NCBI GenBank assembly: GCA_963575745.1
Contig: CAUYUJ010020740.1
Span: forward strand, 77,501 to 141,500
Source: Prorocentrum cordatum
Taxonomy: Eukaryota; Sar; Dinophyceae; Prorocentrales; Prorocentraceae
Reading direction: 5' to 3'
Length of the DNA stretch: 64,000 bases
The notes beneath the pieces were generated by a model. It was not told the DNA's origin and ran no database searches. It saw nothing but the letters and a program-made list of their open reading frames with translations. The position numbers and the translations under genes are program-made. This document shows, piece by piece, positions 11,487 to 23,030 of this stretch. Position 1 is the stretch's first letter. Every line of letters begins with the position of its first letter.

Positions 11487-12115
11487 GTAAGAGGCCAGAG
11501 CCACGTGATGGAACCAACCGACAGAAGCGTGTGATCCGTTGGCTATAAAACATTGCCCAACATGGTATCAAGACGATCCCAGTACGGCCCAAAGAGATTT
11601 CCAATATGGCCCAGGAGGCCCCCAATATGGCTCCCGAACGGCCCAACATGCCCCGAAAACCATATATACAGCATGCTTCCGAGAGGTTCCAAGACGGCCC
11701 AAAGACGGCTGGCAGTGGCCAGTAAGCTTTTTAACCGTGCCTTCGAGAAGCCAACGTCATCAAACTTCATGCCCTACCGGTGCGACCTGGAGGGGGCCTT
11801 CGTTGCATAGTGGTTTGGCCCCAGATGCGTGGCGAGGAGGGCAGGGCGGCCTTCAATGCACCCTGGCTCGGCCCTGGTGGCGTGTACCATGGAGCCAGAC
11901 TCGGGCACCCCTCTTCTTTGCTCAGTTCCTCCTCCGGTCCCAGGGCGGATCGAGAGAAGCGCAAGATGCGTAGAAGAAACCCTCACGACTCCCCTACACG
12001 TCGCTGGGGTCTCCAAACTTGATTGCCGCAGGTCCCATTACTGCCCCCAAAGAAGCTCCAGAAGCGCCTATTCATGCCTCATCGGCAACTCGCGATGCGA
12101 GTTCCTTAGGCGCGG
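11487..12115. other. Intergenic, weak repeat traces
   Basis: 11560-11720 has AT-richer variants of the CCAAGACGGCCC words. The remainder is unique, and no gene was recognised. Confidence 0.4.
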
Positions 12116-12153
12116 CTAGAACCTGAGCGCGCGCGAAGCGCGCGTGGTTCTAG
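12116..12153. repeat. Two-part hairpin beside a tetranucleotide block
   Basis: CTAGAACC (12116-12123) pairs with GGTTCTAG (12146-12153). Inside, CGCGCGC (12128-12134) pairs with GCGCGCG (12138-12144) around a GAA loop. The hairpin abuts the start of the GTAT block exactly. Confidence 0.85.
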
Positions 12154-12618
12154 TATGTATGTATGTATGTATGTATGTATGCATGCATGCATGCATGCAT
12201 GCATGTATGTATGTCTGTGTGTGTATGTATGTACGTATATATGTATGTATGTATTTATGTATGTATGTATGTATGTATGTATGTATGTATGTATGTATGT
12301 ATGTATGTATGTATGTATGTATGTATGTGTGTGTATGTATGTATGTATGTATGTATGTATGTATGTATGTATGTATTTATGTATGTATGTATGTATGTAT
12401 GTATGTACGTACGTACGTATGTATGTATGTAATGTATGTATGTATGTATGTATGTATGTATGTATGTATGTATGTATGCATGTATGTATGTATGTATGTA
12501 TGTATGTATGTATGCATGTATGTATGTATGTATGTATGTATGTATGTATGTATGTATGTATGTATGTATGTGCGTGTGCATGTATGTATATATGTTTGTA
12601 TGTATGTATCTACCTATA
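12152..12618. repeat. (GTAT)n tetranucleotide microsatellite
   Basis: About 460 bp of GTAT units with a GCAT sub-block at the left and scattered variants (GTGT, TTAT, GTAC). It gives artefactual Met-Tyr-Val-Cys frames on plus and Ile-His-Thr-Tyr frames on minus. Confidence 0.95.
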
Positions 12619-13740
12619 TGAATGTACAGACGTGTGTATGGGTGCGATCATGCGAATCCTGTTTTCGAAGCCTGTTGTTGCAATATGCCCATCAAGTGCG
12701 ACCAAGCAGGCCTCTCGCGCGCGCAAGTCGATTCAATTCGAACGCCCTTGCGCGATGGCTGGGGAAGGGCACGACCCCATTCAGATAACAACATGCGGAC
12801 CACTCGGGTCCGTCGACCCCGCGCGCATGTCGAAATTGTTCCAAATTGCTTTCCTGAGCGACGCGCGGACTACATCGCCGTCATCGGCGTGACCAGCATG
12901 GGCGCCGTTATTGGCCTTGCCGTCGTCATTGTCAGCATCGTCACCCTCATCGCTACTATCATCACCGCGTCCGCCCTTGTCGACGTCACCATGAGACCGC
13001 GCCCGCCCGAGCCACCGACTCGCACCGAAGTGCCCGCGCGTCAGCGCGGCCTGCGAGACGCGCTGGGAAGCCCCCAGCTGTCAGCGCCACCGCGGCTGCG
13101 TCGGTCTCGCCGGAATTGCTGGCCGCTCTACGACAGAGTTCGTGCGCGCTAGCGCGGCCGCAGCGATGCGCCACCTAGAGCCAAGCAGTCACTCCAATCG
13201 CGCCGCATTGGTTTTGAGAACCAAGTTGCGGGTGGGTGGGTGTGTTGATTGCGCGAGCAGTGGAGTTGACCCTTCCTAGTTCCGCCAAGTACGCTATGCC
13301 GACTCGAACGAATTAGCCACATACATTGCACCACATACGTTGCATTAGATAGATATTGCACCACGTAGAGTGCACTGCGTAGTATGCTAGAACATACAGC
13401 TTGTGGTCCACGCGGGCTAACGTGCTATTCCCTCGGGGTGAAGGGGAAAGAAAGAGAATTAGAGGATGCGGGAACAGTGGGATCTTGTCGGATCGGAGGG
13501 GACTGTTGTTAGCTCCCCCGGATAATCTCACAGTGTCCGTTGCGCAGGTCCGAATGGGGTACGCAGTCATGGTGCGCGCGCGGGCATACGTGGAGTTGCC
13601 CAACGCGGAAGGGTTCGGTTATCGGCAGGCACTTCTTCTCCACCCGCCGGATAACATGGGATACCGCCGAAAAAACAATTTCGAGGTCCACGACAGTTCT
13701 TTGCCGAGGAGACTGCTACGGGGGGGGTGAGAAGTGAAAG
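12619..13740. other. Intergenic, no gene recognised
   Basis: A plus frame at 12622-13152 has one hydrophobic run (about 12870-12980) built from GTCATC-like repeats, so I do not treat it as a gene. 13290-13370 has short repeats of a TTGCACCAC word. Confidence 0.4.
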
Positions 13741-13975
13741 CTCCATCCCAAGGAGGAAGAGAGGGGGAGGAGGGGGAGGGTGGGACGAAACGGGAGGGAG
13801 ATGAACAGGGCGGAGGGAAGAGTGCGGATGGAGGACGGAGGAGGAGGGAGGAGGAGAAGGAAAAGGAAGACGGAGGAAGGCGGAGGAGGAGGAGGAGGAG
13901 GAGGAGGAGGAGGAGGAAACGTGGAGGAGGAAAAGGAAGAGGAGGACGAGGAAGAGGAGGAGAGTGGCAGCTCGC
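13741..13975. repeat. GGA/GAG purine-rich microsatellite
   Basis: Nearly pure purine on plus, with a clean GGA run near 13878-13917. Confidence 0.9.
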
Positions 13976-14429
13976 CTGCTCTACGCTGCCTCCTCGTCGC
14001 CTCCCTGCGCGCCTGCTGGCGCCCGCGGCCGCCGCGCCCCGCCAGCGCCTGCTTGGAGTGGCCGCTCGGCACGTTCGCGCAGCCAGTCTTCAAGGCTGCT
14101 GTGGCCCCTCCCCCGTCGATGAGGAGGGTCAGAGAATTGAGACTGGAGCCACCCTGTATGCTGGGATTGGGTTCCTTCCTTGGCATGGCCAGCGGCTGCC
14201 GCCGGCCACGGTAGCACGACTCGACCAAGCCGACAGAGCTTCGCCGAGCCGCGCAACGCAGCGGCCCATCCTACGTCATAGCCGAAAGGGCAGCCCGCAA
14301 CCGCTGTGGCGAGGTCGTGGGCCGTCCCTCTGCCGAGCTTGGAGCAGTCTGCTTCAGGTGCACAGTCTGTGTCTTGCGAGTACCAAGCTTAGAGGAAAGT
14401 TGCATAGCACGCACATATAAACATGCATC
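13976..14429. other. Unique stretch between microsatellites
   Basis: No gene recognised on either strand. Confidence 0.4.
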
Positions 14430-14923
14430 CAGAGAGACAGGAACATCAGAGAGACCGAGAGAGATAAAGAGGGGGGATACTGAGAGAGAGAGATAACTAC
14501 AAACACATACATAACACACATAATACACAAGAGAAGATGGCGACGCGGGCGGCGAGGGCGACGGGAACACATGTACAGATACCCCACCCACATGTAGGTT
14601 GAGAGAGATAGAAAGCAAGAGAAAGAGAGAGAGAGAGAGAGAGAGCGCAAGAGAGAGAGAGCGAGAAATAGAGCGACACTTCTGTAACGTATGCACATGC
14701 GTATCCATACATACACAGTTTGCGAAGGATCGAGAGATAACGAGATAGAGAGAGAGAGAGAGGGAGGGAGGGAGGGAGGGAGGCAAGCGAGGGAGGGAAT
14801 GAGGGGGATATTGAGAGGGAGAGGTGGGCGACGAGGGTGGCGAGGGCGACGGGGGCGAGGGGAGGAGGGATGGAAGGAGAGCGAAAAAGGTGAGGGGAAA
14901 GAGTAGAAGGGAGGGGGGGCGCG

Positions 14924-14955
<32 letters not shown>

Positions 14956-15090
14956 AAGGGAGGAGGAGGAGGAGGAGGAGGGAGGAGGAGGAGGAGGAGG
15001 AGGAGGAGGAGGAGGAGGAGGAGGAGGAGGAGGAGGAGGAGGAGGAGGAGGAGGAGGAGGAGGCGTGGGAAGGTAGGGGGAAGACGGAGG
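14430..15090. repeat. GA and GGA microsatellite blocks
   Basis: GAGA runs near 14624-14645 and 14745-14762, GGGA near 14760-14785, and a long GGA run at about 14936-15062. Purine-rich on plus throughout. Confidence 0.9.
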
Positions 15091-15924
15091 GAAGCATGAG
15101 AGGGGGCGGTGGGATGCAGAGAAAGGGGACGGGAGTGAGAGTACTAGAGAAGGGCGGGGGAGAGGGATGGGCAGAGTTGACAAAGAGGAAGAGTAGAAGA
15201 AGAGAGGCGAGGAGAGGATAGGACAACGGAAAGATGGTAAGGAGACAATGTGCGTTTTTCTTGATTGGACGTCTTGCGATCTCGGAGGGCGAAGGGGATG
15301 AGGAGCGGAGGGGTTGGGGAAGGGAGGGGCTCCCTCCCTCCTCCCCTTCTCTCCTCCTCCTCCTCCTCCTCCTCAGCCCTCTCTCGCTCTTCCTCCTCTT
15401 CCGCAGAAGAGTTGCAGCGTTACAGGACGACGAGGACGGCGACGGTGACGCCGCCCGCGGCGACGACAGACGGCGTCAACGGCAACGACCCCGCGGCGGC
15501 GGCGGCGATCAGGACGACAGGCGGCGGCGGCGACGACGACCGCAACGGTGAGGACAGTGACGGAGTCGGGGCGCAGTGCGCCGGGCGAAGACGACGACGA
15601 CGACGACAACGACGGGTTGGAGAATTTCTGGCCCTTCGTCGTCTTCGTCGCGGCGGTGAAATCGCCGCCGCAACCCCTCGCCGCAGCCCTCGCCGCCGTC
15701 GTCTCGCCCGCACCACCGCCCTCGCCGCCGCCACCGTCTTCGCCGCCAGCGCCGTCCCGAGGTCTCTCCGGACGTGGAGGGCGAGGCGCTGAACGCCGAC
15801 CAGGCGGGGAGCGCCCGCAGGTTTTTTGGGGTGCGTGCCCCTACCCAGGGGGGAGGTGGGCTGGGCGCGGTCTACTCGCCGCGGGGCTTGAACGCACTCG
15901 TGCTGCATACAGTCAAGACACTGA
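15091..15924. other. Low-complexity GC-rich sequence
   Basis: CTC runs (15340-15400) and GAC/GGC-type triplet repeats (15420-15770). No gene recognised. Confidence 0.45.
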
Positions 15925-16070
15925 GACCAGGACCACTTTGGCCTCAGGAGGGTCTCTGGTTTCCGGGCCGCTCCTCACATCCATGTCGGGGAACTTGTTC
16001 GTGTTCGAGGCTCGCCGTGGCTGGAGAAACTTTTTCGTTCCCAATTCAGCGTTCCTTCTGGGAGCACGCT
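15925..16070 (+). repeat. Dispersed repeat, copy 1 (partner at 27285-27432)
   Basis: Shares GGACCACTTTGGCC, GGCTCGCCGTGGC and TTCCTTCTGG-type blocks in the same order and spacing with 27285-27432. Both copies are open in the same reading sense (EARRGWRNFFVP here, GARRGQESSFVP there), so a decayed coding sequence is possible. The product is unknown. Confidence 0.55.
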
Positions 16071-16279
16071 GGCTGTAGGAATAATGTCGTTCTGGCGAAG
16101 AAGGGGCTGGTGGAGCAATCAACGTGAAGTCCAGCCACCTCCGCCACCGCCCGCTGCCAAAGCGTGAAGAGGGCGGGGGGAGTGGAGCAGGGGGAGGTTA
16201 CATGTCGGGCCTCCTCCCACGGGGTGTTTTTTGGGGGAGGGGGGGTCGTCGGTTGCTGGAGGTCTTCCGAACCGAGCTA

Positions 16280-16870
16280 GTTCATCCGATGCCTAACTCA
16301 CCAGGTACCTTAGCTTCTCCGGGTCTTAATTCACCCGCGCCTAACTCACCCGATCGTTTACTTACCCGGTGTAGCTCACCCGATCCTTAATTCGTCCGGT
16401 CTAGCTCACGTGATCTTTATCTCGCCCAGGCTATGTCACCCGATCTTAAATTCACCTTGTCTATGTCACCCGTTCTCTAGTTCACGCGGACTAACTCACC
16501 TTGCGCTCAGCGAACCTTGCCCCTGACTCACCCAGCGCCGAACTGACCCCGTGCCTAACTCACCTGGTGCCTAGCCTATCTCAACTGGGCCAAACTCACC
16601 CAGCGCCTAACTCACCCGGTGCCGACTTCGCCCGAAGCCCAATTCATCTGGTGCCTCACTCATTTGATGCCTAACTCACGTGGTGCCTAACTCACATGGT
16701 GCCTAACTCACCCCGAGCCTAATTCACCCGATGCCTAACTCACTCGGTGCCAAACTCACCCAGCGCCGACCTCATCCGTTGCCTAATTCACCCCGTGCAG
16801 AACACACACACACACACCCTAACTCACCCAGTGCCTAACTCACCTGGCACCCAGCTCACCCAGTGCCCAT
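16280..16870. repeat. 16-bp minisatellite, consensus GTGCCTAACTCACCCG
   Basis: About 35 degenerate 16-base units, clearest at 16660-16770. A short CA run at 16801-16817 interrupts it. Confidence 0.9.
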
Positions 16871-16914
16871 TGGCAACCTGCATTGCAAGGATGAGCAATT
16901 TCCAAGGTTGTTGT

Positions 16915-17052
16915 TGGGAGGAGTGGGAGTAGGACGGGGCAGAGGAGGAGGAAGAAGAGAAGGCGGTGGGAGGCGAGAGGGAGATAGAGGGGACGTCGAC
17001 GACGACGGCGATGACCACAACAACGACAACCACGACGACGACAACGACGACC

Positions 17053-17087
<35 letters not shown>

Positions 17088-17088
17088 C

Positions 17089-17131
<43 letters not shown>

Positions 17132-17362
17132 AAACGACGACGACAACGACTACGACGACCCCGCCTGATCCCCTTTAGCTCCTCCTTGTGGGGGGAGTGG
17201 GAGTAGGACGGGGCAGAGGAGGAGTAGGAGGAGGAAGAAAAGAAGGCGGCAGGAGACGAGAGGGAGATAGCGGCGACGACGGCGATGACCACAACAACGA
17301 CATCCACGACGACGACAACGACAACGACGACAACGACGACTACGACGACGACAACGACGAGT
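16915..17362. repeat. Tandem duplication containing (GAC)n
   Basis: A unit of about 280 bp starting GGAGTGGGAGTAGGACGGGG, followed by GGA-rich sequence and then GAC repeats, occurs at about 16917-17165 and 17193-17362. The GAC runs give Asp-, Thr- or Arg-rich frames that are artefacts. Confidence 0.85.
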
Positions 17363-17379
17363 TAACCATCAATGGCCTT

Positions 17380-17960
17380 TCTGGGCCCTTCTCTCTGAGA
17401 GCCTCTTGGAGGCATCTTGGGGCTATCCAAATGCCTTCTTGGCGATCTTCTGGAGGTCTCTGGGCCCTGTTGGGGTCCCCGTGGTGCCTCTTGGGGCACC
17501 CTTGGGGCTCTTTCGGGGGGCTTTGGGCCCTCCTAGAGCTCTTCGGGGGGGTCTGGGAGGTCTCTTGGGACAATTTTTTGGGGGAGCCACGGCCCAAAAA
17601 AGGAGCGCGGCGTCATTTACGCCCCCCCCCCTGGACTCCGAAGCGTCGCCTGTCGGGGCCCTCTTGGGGCGCTATTGGGCGCTCTTGGGCCCACATTGGG
17701 CCTCTCTGCGGCCTATCTTGGGGCTCTCTGGGGCCATCTTAAAGCAATCTTGACGCTTCAAGGGCCCATTGAAAGCGAAAAGGCGAGAAGGCAAACCACG
17801 TTGATTTGCCTTAGGTTGTTGAAAGATGTTGGCCTCTCGGGAGCGTCCTTGGGAGGCTCCGTGGCCATTTGAGGCCGTCTTGGGGCGGTCTTGGAGCCTC
17901 GTGTAGGCTTGTTAAGGCTATCTTGAGTCATCGAGGGCTATCTTGAGCGATCTTGGAGGT
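17380..17960 (-). repeat. CCAAGAGGCC family in reverse orientation
   Basis: Plus strand reads CCTCTTGGGG. The family's spacer module (TTGATTTGCCTTAGGTTGTT, 17802-17821) is here in the same direction as at 8310-8340 although the flanking words are inverted, so a junction or rearrangement lies inside this block. Confidence 0.65.
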
Positions 17961-18209
17961 CTCCTTGAGCTCTCTTGAGCTGCCTTGGCGCCACCTTATG
18001 CCAAAACAGACGCTCCAACGACCCGCCCCCCCCCCCATCCTGGCCCAGGGGGAGGGGGCAGGGGGAGGGGTCAAGACACCCACTCGCCCGCAAGCCGCCT
18101 AGCTCACTCCCATCCGCCCTCCCTACACATATGTAGCACCCGAGCCTGAGCATGTTCAGCGGTCGTCTTTGGATGGACAGCTACTGGGAACCAAAGCCGG
18201 CCCCAGGTG

Positions 18210-18430
18210 CGCGACGTTTGGGCGAGGTGCCCCACGCGTGCCAGGGGCGCCACGTGTGCCAGGGGCGCCACGCGCGCCAGGCACCCCTGGGGCCCGAGCG
18301 TGCCAGGCACGCCTGATGCGCCAGATGCGCCACGTGCTCCGAGTACGCCAGGCGTGCCGCCTACTCCAGCCGCGCCAGGTGCGCCGCGTTCGGGGCTCGT
18401 GCAGAGTGCGTCAGGTGCGCCTGCGTACGT
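18210..18430. repeat. GC-rich minisatellite, CGCCAGG-type units
   Basis: Short degenerate repeats of GTGCCAGGGGCGCCAC and GCGCCAGGTGCG. A stem can form between CGCCAGGCACCCC and GGGGCGCCACG-like words. No gene recognised. Confidence 0.65.
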
Positions 18431-18542
18431 GACAGCACACATCGGGAAACATGACGGCCCCGGCCATCCGCGTCGTACCGATGCCCATCAGTGTGTCTGC
18501 TGGGTTTGCGCACAGCAGGCCACGCGCCACCACCCCCGCCGT

Positions 18543-18815
18543 CCCTGTCAAAAACCACGAGACAGTGATCGCGGAATGGCCGCGCAGGGTCCAGATTCAG
18601 CCGCGAGGTGCATGTTGTATTGTTTTTGTCAGGGATGGTAGCACTGCTGACACCCCCGCCGTCCTTGTCCTCATGACTCAATACTTTGCCCCAGATTGTA
18701 CTTTGCATGGGTTTTTGACAGGGGTGGTAGGGGGGACCTCGTCGGGTTGGCCGCGCATGCTCCAAATTTGGAGGCAGAGTGCGGTTCGTATCGTTTTTTG
18801 ACAGGGATGGTGGGG
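18543..18815. repeat. Tandem ~171-bp repeat with inverted CCCTGTCAAAAACC core
   Basis: CCCTGTCAAAAACC (18543-18556) is perfectly inverted at 18710-18723, and close variants recur at about 18628-18640 and 18794-18806. A GGCCGCGCA...CAGGGATGGT unit starts at 18578 and again at 18749. Confidence 0.65.
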
Positions 18816-18837
18816 CGCGGGTGGGCATGGTGTCGGC

Positions 18838-19112
18838 ATGGTGCCTGATTGGCCCCCGGTCGCCTGGGAGAGGGGGCGTATATTCATTTGGAATAGTGAT
18901 AAACTCCTCCCCGAAGGGGAAAAAGGGGGTTGGACACAGGGGGCTCTAAACCACTCACGCCGAAAGGGCTGGTGGGATTACCCATTCGAGCTCCAATCTC
19001 TGCTGACGCCTACCTGCTGCAGAGTCGGCCCTGCGGAAGCCAGCGCTGCCTCCATGCGTTTCCCGCGATGTCCAGATTTGGCCGATTACAGTGAAACTAG
19101 AAGAAAAACGAG
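18838..19112 (+). other. Open frame running into a GTGAGT donor
   Basis: A plus frame of about 92 codons starting ATG at 18838 ends in AAACGAG followed by GTGAGTGAG, a consensus 5' splice donor. The peptide has no recognisable domain. It could be a first exon or chance. Confidence 0.2.
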
Positions 19113-19435
19113 GTGAGTGAGCGATAGCCGCAAGCAGAGGCGGCCGACAGGGCAGGAGGGAAGGAGGGAAGTGGGGCCAGGAGGCGGTGGGGGGGCGGAC
19201 GTTGCGTCGTCGTGGTGGCGGTCGTTGTGGTGGTCGTGGCTGTTGTGACCGTGTCCTGTCGTAGTAGTCATGACGGTGGTTGTCCTGGTGGTGGTCGTGG
19301 AAGTCGTATTGTAGGTCGCGGTAGTGGGCGCGCGGTCAAGGTGGTCTTGAAGGTGGTCGTGTCCTGTCGCAGGTGGCCGCGATGGTCGTCGTGTTGGTTG
19401 TCGTCGTAGGCGTGGTCGCTGTTACCGCTGCTGGC
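19113..19435. repeat. GTC/GTGG-rich low-complexity block
   Basis: GTGGTCGT-type degenerate repeats from about 19205 to 19430. No gene seen. Confidence 0.6.
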
Positions 19436-21640
19436 CTAGCGCCCGAGCGCGCTCAGGAGCATGTCAGCATTGCCCCCTCGGAGGGTTCCGCTGATTTGCC
19501 GCCAGAGGCCGCCAAGCAGCTCGGAGCGTTCGCCGTCGTTCAAGGTCGCCCCGTTGCTGCGAGCGAAGCTGGCTGCTGCGTCGCTGGGCCGCCACCCCGT
19601 TTCGAAGACGATCGGGAGCAGCTCGCCCCCGTGGGATGGGGCACCCTTGCGTGAAGCGCAGGTTGAGTGTGCGCAGGTGATGCACCAGTCGACCAAGATC
19701 TGGCGGCCGGTGGCCAGGTCGCTAGTGGAGAGGTCGAGGACGGCTTGCTGGAGCACCCCTGTGCAGGCGCTGCGGCGATCCAAGGCGGGGGCGGCCTGCT
19801 CGCTCCGTGGGCTTCGCGACGCCTGTGACTTCTTTGTGCTTCGCGGAGTGCCAGTCGCGGCGTCTCTTGTGGCGGTTGTTCGCGATCTGCCCACCTCTTG
19901 CTTGATTGCGTGCCATCTGTGCGGGTCGAGGGGCTCGAGAGTGTCGTGCTGCCGTCTTGGCGGTGGTGCTGACAGCGGGAGCCCGACGGGCATATTGGGA
20001 TGCAAAGCCGCCGCCTCAGGTTATTGTTGAAGTGCCCGTCGGGCTGGCCCTGCTGTTTGCTTTTTTGCTTCCTTTCTCTCGCAAGCGAAAGCGGCGGTCC
20101 TCGTCACGCAGCCGCACACGTTTCTCTCTGTTGGCCGCGGACGCAGCTGTGCCCCAGTGGGCCTGTAGCCTGGGTTGTGACTCTGCCGCGCAGCCAATCC
20201 AGTCGAAGGGCGATTGGAGGACGTCTGGTCGAGCGTCTGTTGCGGTCGCGCGCAGAAGGGCCCAGAACTCTTCCAGCGAGTTGGCCCCGAGGCAGGCCAT
20301 CATGTCGTGGAGCACGAGGGCCCATTTTGCGGCGTAGGCGGCGGGCGCCGTCAGGATAGCCGAGGGGAGGGCACACCCGCCGTCGGCGAGGCGAAGCGAG
20401 GCTTGGAGGCGCTGGTGGTCCAAGGGTCCGCCAGGGAGCTGTTCGAGGCAGCCGCCGAACAGCACGCGTCCAGCAGCTCCGTCCAGTCCACTGCAGCTTG
20501 GTGCGGACGTGTTGCGTGACGCATCCGCGGGCGAAGGTCTGCAGCAAAGTGAAGGTGCTCTCGGTCTGGAGGCCCGCCTGCCGCAGCTCGTGTAGACCAG
20601 CGGCGAACTCCGTTGCATTGGCCACGGCTGTGGCCCCGTCCAAGTAGGCACGGACGTTGACCCGTTCCCCCTCCTGTTGGAGCCAGGGGGCCGTGTTTCC
20701 GAAGCAGGTGAGGTGGTCCACCCAGCGCGCCTGGGCGGTGGCTGTCAGGTGGTCGCGTCCCCCCGCCGAGCACGCCTGGGTCTTGCTCTGATTGACCGCT
20801 AGGCGCTAGGCCTTCCCTCGTGAGGGTGTCCGTTGCGAGCCGCATGGCTTCGTCTGCAAGCTCTGGCAGCCTTCGAGGTAGCTGACACTCTGCTGCAGGG
20901 CGAGAGGGCTTGGATGCACACGTAGAGCTCGTCGAGCGCGTCCGCAGTACCGATTGCGAAATGCGCTGGTGGGAGCGGGCACCCTTGGTCCACGCCGCTG
21001 CTGGCTCGAATGCGGTGGGCGCTGTCAGTTGGGTCCTCCCACTAGTCGTGCCGGGTGATACCCGTGATCCAGTGGTGGGTGCTCCAGCCGAGGGGCCCGC
21101 TGGCGCACGCGGTCCAGCACCTGTTTGCGAGGGATGTTGTTGAAGGCGCTGAGGCAGTCGATCGCCAGAACGACCCCGCGTGGGCAAGCCTCTAAGACTG
21201 CTGTAGGACACTTGCGCGCGAGCGCGCACCCGCCGCGCGCCCGACGGCGGTCTGATAGAGGCTGACTGCTCCTTGTGTGTCGTCCATGTAGACATCGCAA
21301 GCGGCCCGCGCAGCGAGGCGGCCGAGCACAGAGCCGCAGGCGATCGGTCGGATGGTGCCGTTGCGCTTGCGCTGGGCCAGCAGCCGGGCGCCCAGGTTCG
21401 CGCGCGTGGCCTCCGGGCTGAGCTCGCCGAGGAGGAAGGCGACCGTAACCTGGCCCTTCTGGGAAGAGGCTCTGGTGGCCAGCGTGGGAGCCGCTTGGGC
21501 AGAGGGCTCGCCAGCGCCTTGCTGGTGAGGGGCTCCTCCAGCAGCGGCTCCACCGCGAGCGTATCCTGCTTGGCCGTTGGGGCGATGCCTCCTCTTCTCG
21601 GTCCGCGGCTCGCGGTTATACGTCGTGGACACGCGCCAGG
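19436..21640 (-). pseudogene. Reverse transcriptase relic of a non-LTR element
   Basis: Read on minus in three alternating frames, the hallmarks of a retrotransposon RT appear in order. They are a finger motif IRPIACGSVLGRL (about 21320-21360), motif A AIDCLSAFNNIPR (about 21130-21175), motif B GVDQGCPLPPAHFAIG (about 20945-20995), a following LDELYV where the YxDD box is expected, a QSKTQACSAG segment (about 20770-20800), and a C-terminal tail with LPGGPLDHQRL and APAAYAAKWALVL (20300-20460). A further tail runs to 19436. Frameshifts separate the blocks, and the spacing from motif B to the putative catalytic box is too short, so it is dead. It belongs to a different RT lineage from the element at 44037-50469. 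Confidence 0.8.
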
Positions 21641-22344
21641 GCCCGCCCCAGACCCTCTTTCGGCCAACCGCATGCGTTCCGTTGTCATCCCCATCCCGCT
21701 CGTCCTCATCCCTCCCGCCCCCCCCCCCCCTCTCTCTCTCTCCGGCACCACCCCACAATTTCCAGTTCCGCCGTCCTCCCGCCCGGTCCTTCCCCCCTCC
21801 CCGTCCTCATCCTCCCCCCGCCCCTTTCGCGTCTTCGCCGTCACGCGCCGTCATCTGCTGCCACCCTCGTCGTCATCTGCGATCCTCCTGATCGTCTGCC
21901 ATCCTCGTCGTCGTCGTCGTCGCGGCCGTCGTCGTCGAAGCCGTCGTCGCGGCTGCCGTTCCCGAGGCCGTCGCGGGGATCGTGGCGGCCGCCGAGGAGA
22001 CACCTTCTCCCCCCCTTGCCGTCGCGCCGCCGGCCTCGGCCTGGCCGCGGGGCGCGGCTCTCTTCCTAGCGACGAGGACTCGTCCTCGTCGTCGTCGTCG
22101 TCTTCCCCGCTTCGTCGTCTTCTGGCTCGTCGTCGTTCAGAGGAGCGAAAGATGCCGATGCCGCTGCCCTACCCTTGTCGCCACGGCTGGATTCGCCTCG
22201 AGTCGAAGTCCAGGGAGTATCGGTATTGTGTATTGTTTTCCTCTGTTACCCCAGTCGTCGTCCTGATCGTCGTCGTCGTCGTCGTCGCTGCCGTCGTCGT
22301 CGTCCTCCTCCTCCTCGTCGTCGTTGCCGTCGTCGTCGTCGTCC

Positions 22345-22375
<31 letters not shown>

Positions 22376-22929
22376 CCTCCGGACGAGAAGAGGGCGGAGG
22401 ACGAGGAACTGAGGGGTGGATCTTGCAGGATCATGGAAATTCTGACTGGCCCTGGTCAGCATTGCCCCGATCATGACGTGTCGCCTATGCCCTCTCCCTC
22501 GAGAAGTGGACGCGCCATGCAAGACACATCGGCGGCGCGCGCATAGGGCGAGGCAGCGCGGGCGGGCCTTCTCGGGGACGGGGCTTCAGAATGCGCAGTG
22601 GGCGCCAGGGATTCCGAGGAGCATTCGGAGCCTTCTCCGAAGCCCTGCCGCCTGAGAAGGCCTGCCCCTCTTGCTCCTCCGGACTTCGCGCCGCCGCCTG
22701 GGACCATTCCTGCGTCGTGCCGACAGCCGGCGTCGCCGGCCGCGGCCGCCCAGGACCACCGCGAGGCCGCCGAAGCACGAGAGGCCTGGCCCCCGCCGCC
22801 CGCCGCTGCGGGCCGCCGCCACCGTCGTCGCCGCCGCGGCCGCGGTTGCCGGCGGTGCCGCCGCCGTAGCCGCCGTGGTGGCCGTTGCGGCCGGGGTGGA
22901 GGAGGGGGAGGCACGAGGCGGGAGGCACG
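21641..22929. other. Low-complexity GC-rich sequence, no gene
   Basis: C-rich 21715-21830 and GTC/CGTCGT runs at 21900-22130 and 22250-22380. Nothing resembling a protein family. Confidence 0.5.
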
Positions 22930-23030
22930 AGGAGTTATTTAGGAGGAGGAGGAGGAGGAGGAGGAGGAGGAGGAGGAGGAGGAGGAGGAGCAGCAGGAAG
23001 CACGAGGAGGAGGAGGAGGAGGAGGACGTG
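22930..23030. repeat. GGA microsatellite
   Basis: Clean GGA units on plus, encoding Arg or Glu runs. It overlaps the left edge of the exon-like piece described next. Confidence 0.9.

Noticed and set aside
12700-12760. tRNA T-loop-like ATTCGAAC
   Set aside because: No acceptor, D or anticodon stems around it.
12144-12892. Long frames of Met-Tyr-Val-Cys repeats
   Set aside because: Pure translation of the (GTAT)n microsatellite; continues only briefly into unique sequence with no domain.
12622-13152. Possible membrane protein
   Set aside because: The hydrophobic run comes from GTCATC-type triplet repeats, resembling the GTCGTC tail at 63955-63985; no family.
14354-15226. 290-codon minus frame with Ser/Pro/Leu runs
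   Set aside because: Translation of GA and GGA microsatellites.
20351-21844. 497-codon minus frame
   Set aside because: RT motifs fall in all three minus frames; this frame merely lacks stops and is mostly out of phase with them.
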